NCBI GenBank assembly: GCA_023391625.1
Contig: JAEWAN010000006.1
Span: 1-64,000 of the forward strand
Direction of reading: 5' to 3'
Source: Bacteroidota bacterium
GTDB taxonomy: Bacteria; Bacteroidota; Bacteroidia; Bacteroidales; Paludibacteraceae
DNA: 64,000 nt
Positions 59,638 to 64,000 of this stretch are shown piece by piece. The stretch's first letter is position 1. Each line of letters starts with the position of its first letter. A model generated the notes under the pieces. It worked only from the letters and a program-made list of their open reading frames with translations. It searched no databases and was not told the origin of the DNA. The position numbers and the translations under genes were made by a program.

Positions 59638-60279
59638 ATGGGCAAAAGCAAAAACAAATATTTTGTTGTCTGGGAAGGCAAAACACCGGGAATCTACTCA
59701 TCCTGGGAGGCTTGTAAGGAGCAAATACACGGATATAACGGAGCTATATACAAAGGATTTCCTACCCACGAGGAAGCTAAAGAAGCAATGGTTTCACCTT
59801 ACTGGAATTACATTGGTAAAAATGCCGTAAGCACTCCCAAACCAACAGCCCAGGACATTTCAAAATACGGACTTCCCATACAGGAAAGCCTGGCTGTTGA
59901 TGCCGCTTGTAGCGGAAATCCCGGACTAATGGAATATCAGGGTGTTTACACCAAAACCGGAGAACAGATATTTCACCAGGGCCCGTTTGAGTGCGGGACA
60001 AATAATATCGGAGAATTTCTGGCACTGGTACACGGATTAGCATTCTTAAAACAGCAAAAAAGCCCGATGCCTATTTACACAGACAGCAGAACCGCCCTGG
60101 CATGGGTAAGAAACAAAAAAGCAAAAACGGAACTTGAAAGGAATGACAAAAACGCTGTTCTTTTCGACTTGATAGAACGGGCGGAAAAATGGCTGCAAAA
60201 CAACAGCTACACAACGCAAATAATCAAATGGGAAACGACCGTATGGGGAGAAATCCCGGCAGATTTCGGGCGGAAATAA
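59638..60279 (+). CDS. Viroplasmin-type ribonuclease H
   Basis: The 213-residue protein has an N-terminal Cauli_VI/viroplasmin fold (KYFVVWEGKTPGIYSSWEACKEQIHGYNGAIYKGFPTHEEA, about 6-50), known to bind RNA-DNA hybrids, and a C-terminal RNase H domain (about 75-213). Acidic catalytic candidates are the Asp in AVDAACSGNPG, Glu in NIGEFLALVHG, Asp in IYTDSRTA and Asp in IPADFGRK. It cleaves the RNA strand of hybrids. Same layout as the RNase H commonly found in Bacteroidetes. Confidence 0.92.
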   Translation: MGKSKNKYFVVWEGKTPGIYSSWEACKEQIHGYNGAIYKGFPTHEEAKEAMVSPYWNYIGKNAVSTPKPTAQDISKYGLPIQESLAVDAACSGNPGLMEYQGVYTKTGEQIFHQGPFECGTNNIGEFLALVHGLAFLKQQKSPMPIYTDSRTALAWVRNKKAKTELERNDKNAVLFDLIERAEKWLQNNSYTTQIIKWETTVWGEIPADFGRK

Positions 60280-60307
60280 TCCTGTTTTATTTTTTACACA
60301 ACTTTTT

Positions 60308-62581
60308 TTAGAAAGGATATCCCACCGCAAAGTGAAGGGCAAAATCGTTGGATGTCCATTTTAATCTCCAGCGGTTTTCTGACAAAGCCGGATCATACAA
60401 ACGTACTCCTAAGTCCAAACGTATTACCACAAAGGACAAATCCAACCGTAATCCCAATCCATAAGCCAAGGCTATCTGCTTGTAGAAAGTATCAAAACGG
60501 AATTCTCCGTTTTTCTGGGTTTCATAAGGTTTTACAGTCCAAATATTTCCGGCATCTATAAACACCGCTCCATCCAGCGAACGGAACATTTTATAGCGGT
60601 ACTCCGCATTTATATCCAGCTTTATGTCCCCTACCTGGTTATAATCCCTTCGGTTGCGGAACTCTTCCACACGCTGATAAGAACCGGGGCCTAACGTACC
60701 CTCACTCCAACCGCGCACACTATTGGCCCCTCCACTGTAATAACGCCGTAAGTAAGGGATAATATCCGCATTACCGTAAGGTAGCCCTACACCTAACCCG
60801 AAATGATATACGAAACGGTTATTCTGGTCTATGATATGATGAAATGATACATTATAATCGGCTCTTACATACTGTGAATACGGGACTTTAAAAATAGTAT
60901 AAAGACCGTCCGCATCCTTTACGCCCCCAAAAAGACTGTTTATCCCGTACAGCAGGTTACCCGCCGTTTCAATGCCATAACGCATAGAAAAATAATTCTT
61001 CATAGGCTGTGCGGAATTGTATGTGGAAAACGACCCGGAATACCCTATCTGCATTATCAGGTGATCTTCATAACTGTATTTATTAAACCGTCCGGTTTCT
61101 ATATAATCATTCCAGAAAGTCGAATCCACCGTAAAATCCACAAAGCTCAAATCAATAAGTTCCAGGGTATGCCGGTATTTAGTATGTATCCAGTTATATT
61201 TCATTGCGATACCGGCATTGCTTACCGTAAACTCTTTCGGACGGTTCTGATGATTCATATTAACCGTAAACTGAGTGTTGGCACGCATCCGGCGTCTTAA
61301 CTCCGTGGTAGTAAAAGGCATCATAAATTTAGGGAAAAGCAGGTCTGCCTGCAATCCCCACTCCCTTGCAATAGCGCCTTTCTGCCATTCATAAGCCAGC
61401 CGTCCTTGCAGTGAAAGTGATTCCGCCCCTTTAAATACATTCCGCTGCGTAACTCCCAAACCGGCTGCAACTCCCCAGAATTCGCCGGTACGCGTTCCTT
61501 CCAAGTCGGCATTTAATGAAAACAATTTAGAGGGCGCAATGGATATAAGGCAATCAAGAGAATCGCCCTCCACTTCTTTAAAGCTGATATTTACATATTT
61601 TACCGGAGACAGCACATTCAATGAATTGTACGTTTTCTCAACGGCCGCATCATTATAGTAAGTATGCGGTTCAATAAATGTATTATCCAACAACAGATTC
61701 ATTTTAAGGAACTTGTCATCCTCGTCATAAATCAGGTAATAATTTCCGTACTGATCTATTTCAAAACTATCTCTCGCTGCTGTGGCAAGGCTACCCACCG
61801 TACTCAGATTGCGGCTTGTCATATACGCAACATTCCGTATAACATAGCGGGTGAATATTACATCCTCAATGGAATCGGCCAAATTCTCATCAAAATCACG
61901 CAAGGTCATCTTTACATCTACACGTTTCGTATTCAAAGCGCTGTCCGCCTCATAATGCAGCAGTTCCTTGTTAAAACGGTAATATCCTTCCTGCCTCAAA
62001 GTTTTAGTCACCCTGTCCCGTTCGGCATCCAGCACATCCACATCAAACAACATCCCCTTTTTAACCAGTGAATTTGTTGAATCGGATGCCACCCCTTCCA
62101 ATCTGGCATCCGGTACTTCCACCTCATAATCACCCAGAGAGTAGGGTTCATTTTCATCGATATAATAGACAACTTTTGCTTTCTTCTTATTACTGAACAT
62201 GGTCAGACTGCTCACCTCCGCATGCATATAACCTTTATTCTGCAATGCCCTTTCAAGCGACCTTTCCGAAAGATAAGTCTGGTTCTTATCATAAATCACC
62301 GGAGCTTCACCCGCTCTCATAAAAACACGGTTATGCCATCTTGAAGTATCCCGCCCCGCCGTACTGTATATTCTCAACTGCATACGCCAAAAGCCAAACA
62401 CTTTCGTATTCGGCTGCTGATGCACATATTTCTTAAATTCTTCCTTATTTATATTTTTGTTATCCGACCTTATTTCTACGTTATCCAGCAAATAATTATT
62501 TTCGGGAACAAATTTCGTTACACTACATGAAGTCAGAAAAAAAAGAAATACGATAAAAAAAAGAAATAATCGTATTCTCAT
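60308..62581 (-). CDS. TamA/BamA-like outer membrane assembly protein with lipobox
   Basis: A 757-residue outer membrane protein. The start MRIRLFLFFIVFLFFLTSC carries a signal sequence with a lipobox (LTSC). About 25-340 look like POTRA-type repeats (TYLSERSLERALQNKGYMHAEVSSLT, DVLDAERDRVTKTLRQEGYYRFN). About 350-757 form an Omp85 beta-barrel (surface antigen motif GGANSVRGWSEG, C-terminal Phe HFAVGYPF). A lipidated Omp85 protein fits the phylum's TamL type. The frame is open to 62614, but that start overlaps the -7 box, so ATG at 62581 is used. Barrel insertion of other proteins is its expected role. Confidence 0.88.
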   Translation of the reverse strand: MRIRLFLFFIVFLFFLTSCSVTKFVPENNYLLDNVEIRSDNKNINKEEFKKYVHQQPNTKVFGFWRMQLRIYSTAGRDTSRWHNRVFMRAGEAPVIYDKNQTYLSERSLERALQNKGYMHAEVSSLTMFSNKKKAKVVYYIDENEPYSLGDYEVEVPDARLEGVASDSTNSLVKKGMLFDVDVLDAERDRVTKTLRQEGYYRFNKELLHYEADSALNTKRVDVKMTLRDFDENLADSIEDVIFTRYVIRNVAYMTSRNLSTVGSLATAARDSFEIDQYGNYYLIYDEDDKFLKMNLLLDNTFIEPHTYYNDAAVEKTYNSLNVLSPVKYVNISFKEVEGDSLDCLISIAPSKLFSLNADLEGTRTGEFWGVAAGLGVTQRNVFKGAESLSLQGRLAYEWQKGAIAREWGLQADLLFPKFMMPFTTTELRRRMRANTQFTVNMNHQNRPKEFTVSNAGIAMKYNWIHTKYRHTLELIDLSFVDFTVDSTFWNDYIETGRFNKYSYEDHLIMQIGYSGSFSTYNSAQPMKNYFSMRYGIETAGNLLYGINSLFGGVKDADGLYTIFKVPYSQYVRADYNVSFHHIIDQNNRFVYHFGLGVGLPYGNADIIPYLRRYYSGGANSVRGWSEGTLGPGSYQRVEEFRNRRDYNQVGDIKLDINAEYRYKMFRSLDGAVFIDAGNIWTVKPYETQKNGEFRFDTFYKQIALAYGLGLRLDLSFVVIRLDLGVRLYDPALSENRWRLKWTSNDFALHFAVGYPF

Positions 62582-62611
62582 TTTATGCAAAGTTGCGCAT
62601 GAATTGTTATG

Positions 62612-62619
62612 CAAAGATA
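62612..62619 (-). promoter_or_regulatory. -7 box of the TamA-like gene
   Basis: TATCTTTG on the minus strand, an exact TAnnTTTG about 31 bases before the chosen ATG. Confidence 0.65.
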
Positions 62620-62742
62620 AACTTTTATCATTTTCTTTGATTAGTTTTGTAACTAATTTTATGATAACATAATAAGTACATAAAATATTTCCCGTTTTTC
62701 CACGTAACAGAACAGCAAACTACTTCTAATTTCGCTTTCAAA

Positions 62743-63501
62743 ATGTTGTCAAAGAACAAGATAAAAACAATAAAAAGCCTGTCGGTAAAAAAATTTCGTG
62801 ACGAACTGAACCTGTTTGTGGCTGAAAGTACCAAATTGGTTTTAGATTTGGCTCCGGCATTCCACTGCGTGACTCTTTTGGCCACCGCCGGATGGTTAAA
62901 AAGCAACCCGACTATACAAGCAGACGAGACAATAGAAGTTACTGACGAAGAATTGCATAAAGTATCCAACCAAAAATCCCCTCAGGGAGTGCTGGCCGTG
63001 TTCAGAAAAAACACTGCCGACATTCCGGCCGAGGAGCTGAAAAACAATCTCGTTCTGGCTCTTGACGGAATTCAGGATCCGGGGAATCTGGGTACAATCA
63101 TCCGATTGGCCGACTGGTTTGGAATACGGCATATATTTTGTTCTCATCAGACAGCCGACGTTTACGGCAATAAAACAGTACAGGCCTCAATGGGAGCGTT
63201 GGCACGTGTACACGTGCATTACGTAAATCTTTCGGATTTTCTGAAACAACAGGCACAGGAAGGTATTCCTGTGTACGGCACTTTTCTGGACGGAACCAAC
63301 ATATATCAACAGACTTTAAGCGCTAATGGCATCATCGTTATGGGAAACGAAGGTAACGGAATCTCCGAAGAAATAGGAAAGCTGATAAACAAACGCTTGT
63401 TTATTCCCAATTACCCGGAAGGAGAACCTACATCCGAATCGCTGAATGTCGGCATAGCCACAGCCTTAGTATGCGGAGAATTCAGAAGAAGGCAACAATA
63501 A
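62743..63501 (+). CDS. TrmH-family (SpoU) RNA methyltransferase
   Basis: A 252-residue SPOUT methyltransferase with an N-terminal L30e-like substrate-binding domain (about 1-95) and a C-terminal knot. Motif 1 is LDGIQDPGNLGTIIRLADWFGI (with Asn and Arg), motif 2 IIVMGNEGNGIS, motif 3 IPNYPEGEPTSESLNVGIATALV. It probably 2'-O-methylates a ribose in rRNA (RlmB-like); the site cannot be fixed. Divergent from the TamA-like gene with a 161-base gap. Confidence 0.9.
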   Translation: MLSKNKIKTIKSLSVKKFRDELNLFVAESTKLVLDLAPAFHCVTLLATAGWLKSNPTIQADETIEVTDEELHKVSNQKSPQGVLAVFRKNTADIPAEELKNNLVLALDGIQDPGNLGTIIRLADWFGIRHIFCSHQTADVYGNKTVQASMGALARVHVHYVNLSDFLKQQAQEGIPVYGTFLDGTNIYQQTLSANGIIVMGNEGNGISEEIGKLINKRLFIPNYPEGEPTSESLNVGIATALVCGEFRRRQQ

Positions 63502-63587
63502 TTCCGTCATCCGGCGGAATTAATTACAGCACGTAGAACAAGAAACGACAGGAAACGATAAAAAACGTTTACTTAAAAACATCCTGT

Positions 63588-64000
63588 TTATTCCTTGAGG
63601 TACAGTATATTCTCCTGCAACAAAATATCCGGATAATAGGACATTTTAGCCTGCCTCAAATATTCCAGTCCCATATCTTCCTCTCTGTTTATATACAGGT
63701 ACGCAGCAGCCTCATGTTCTGCAAATTGCTGGTTTATGATAGAGTAAGCCCCGTTCATTCCGGCAAAAGCTTTTTCTACATGAATAACATAAGTATCTTT
63801 TGTAAGAGCCTCACCGATAGTGAACGCCACTATTTTTCCATTTACACGCACCGCTCCCCCGCATAAACCCAGGGTATCAAAATGCTCGAGCATTAAATGC
63901 GTTGCCAGATAATCATACCGAAGAGATTTTTCGGCTTTCGAAATATTCATTCCCTCCCACTCGTCAAGCATGTCCGCGCACTCTTTCAGTTCTTCCGGGG
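63588..64000 (-). CDS. DUF2156-type protein (partial, C-terminal part)
   Basis: The minus-strand reading frame runs open into the window edge: the codons at 63972-63998 read PEELKECAD directly ahead of the first internal Met. About 137 residues of the C-terminal part are present: SLRYDYLATHLMLEHFDTLGLCGGAVRVNGKIVAFTIGEAL, HVEKAFAGMNGAYSIINQQFAEHEA and YLYINREEDMGLEYLRQAKMSYYP. These fit the GNAT-like DUF2156 family (phosphatidylglycerol lysyltransferase C-terminal type). The substrate is unknown. It is convergent with the TrmH gene, and the gene start lies outside the window. Confidence 0.75.
   Translation of the reverse strand, partial: PEELKECADMLDEWEGMNISKAEKSLRYDYLATHLMLEHFDTLGLCGGAVRVNGKIVAFTIGEALTKDTYVIHVEKAFAGMNGAYSIINQQFAEHEAAAYLYINREEDMGLEYLRQAKMSYYPDILLQENILYLKE

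Noticed and set aside
1..64000. CRISPR arrays, insertion sequences, prophage or integrative elements
   Set aside because: No spaced repeat array, transposase, integrase or terminal inverted repeat was seen; the GH97 duplication is a gene remnant, not a mobile element.

Overview
The window looks like chromosomal DNA of a Bacteroidota member, most likely order Bacteroidales, with GC in the low forties by eye. The grounds are: (i) repeated perfect or near-perfect matches to the Bacteroidota -7 promoter box TAnnTTTG upstream of genes; (ii) start codons that mostly lack a Shine-Dalgarno sequence; (iii) families largely confined to the phylum (DUF4290, DUF4837, the Nudix-type arabinose regulator AraR, GH127/GH146, short CcsB/CcsA, a TamA-like surface protein with a lipobox); (iv) one protein with a type IX secretion (T9SS) sorting domain. 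The T9SS tail argues against a typical Bacteroides, but I cannot name a genus. No insertion sequence, prophage or CRISPR array was seen.

Layout. 1-4.3 kb: tRNA-Glu, then an aromatic amino acid operon (prephenate dehydratase, aminotransferase, DAHP synthase/chorismate mutase, RidA). It is preceded by a textbook attenuator: a 17-residue leader peptide with 10 Phe/Tyr codons, then mutually exclusive antiterminator and terminator stems. 4.4-6.4 kb: DUF4290 protein and MurA. 6.4-25.5 kb: an L-arabinose and arabinan locus: AraR, a GH51 arabinofuranosidase, araD-araA-araB-sodium symporter, then GH51, GH97, GH31, SGNH hydrolase and a large GH51 with a beta-propeller-like N-terminus. Extracellular or periplasmic glycosidases would release L-arabinose, the symporter would import it, and AraA, AraB and AraD would convert it to D-xylulose 5-phosphate. 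A decayed copy of the GH97 3' end lies just after the AT-richer GH31 gene, recording a rearrangement. 25.6-34.1 kb: a secreted Cys/His-rich small protein on the opposite strand, a T9SS-exported BNR/LamG protein, and a GH127/GH146 plus tandem-GH43 pair that extends the arabinose theme. No SusC/SusD pair is present.

34.4-37.5 kb (minus strand): CcsB, CcsA and a three-heme-motif cytochrome c peroxidase. 37.6-45.4 kb: queuosine-precursor transporter, RpoN, PAP2-like membrane protein, RF2 with its programmed +1 frameshift, CopA, CopZ and a HEAT-repeat protein. 45.5-50.2 kb: SufB, SufC, SufD and an LD-carboxypeptidase. 50.5-52.5 kb: Hsp20 and a GH43 lipoprotein. 52.5-59.1 kb: RlmN, an amidase/golvesin-like/FnIII surface protein, DUF4837 lipoprotein and PdxA. 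59.5-64 kb: tRNA-Arg, a viroplasmin-type RNase H, a TamA-like protein, a TrmH-family methyltransferase and a DUF2156-type protein cut by the window end.

The best candidates for something little described are the Phe/Tyr leader-peptide attenuator, the GH97 scar around GH31, the 13-bp inverted repeat at the predicted araDAB start site, the Cys-rich secreted protein with 20-bp-spaced direct repeats in its promoter, and two possible structured RNAs (15.4-15.6 kb and 37.6-37.8 kb). All functional calls rest on reading motifs by eye; no database search was run.
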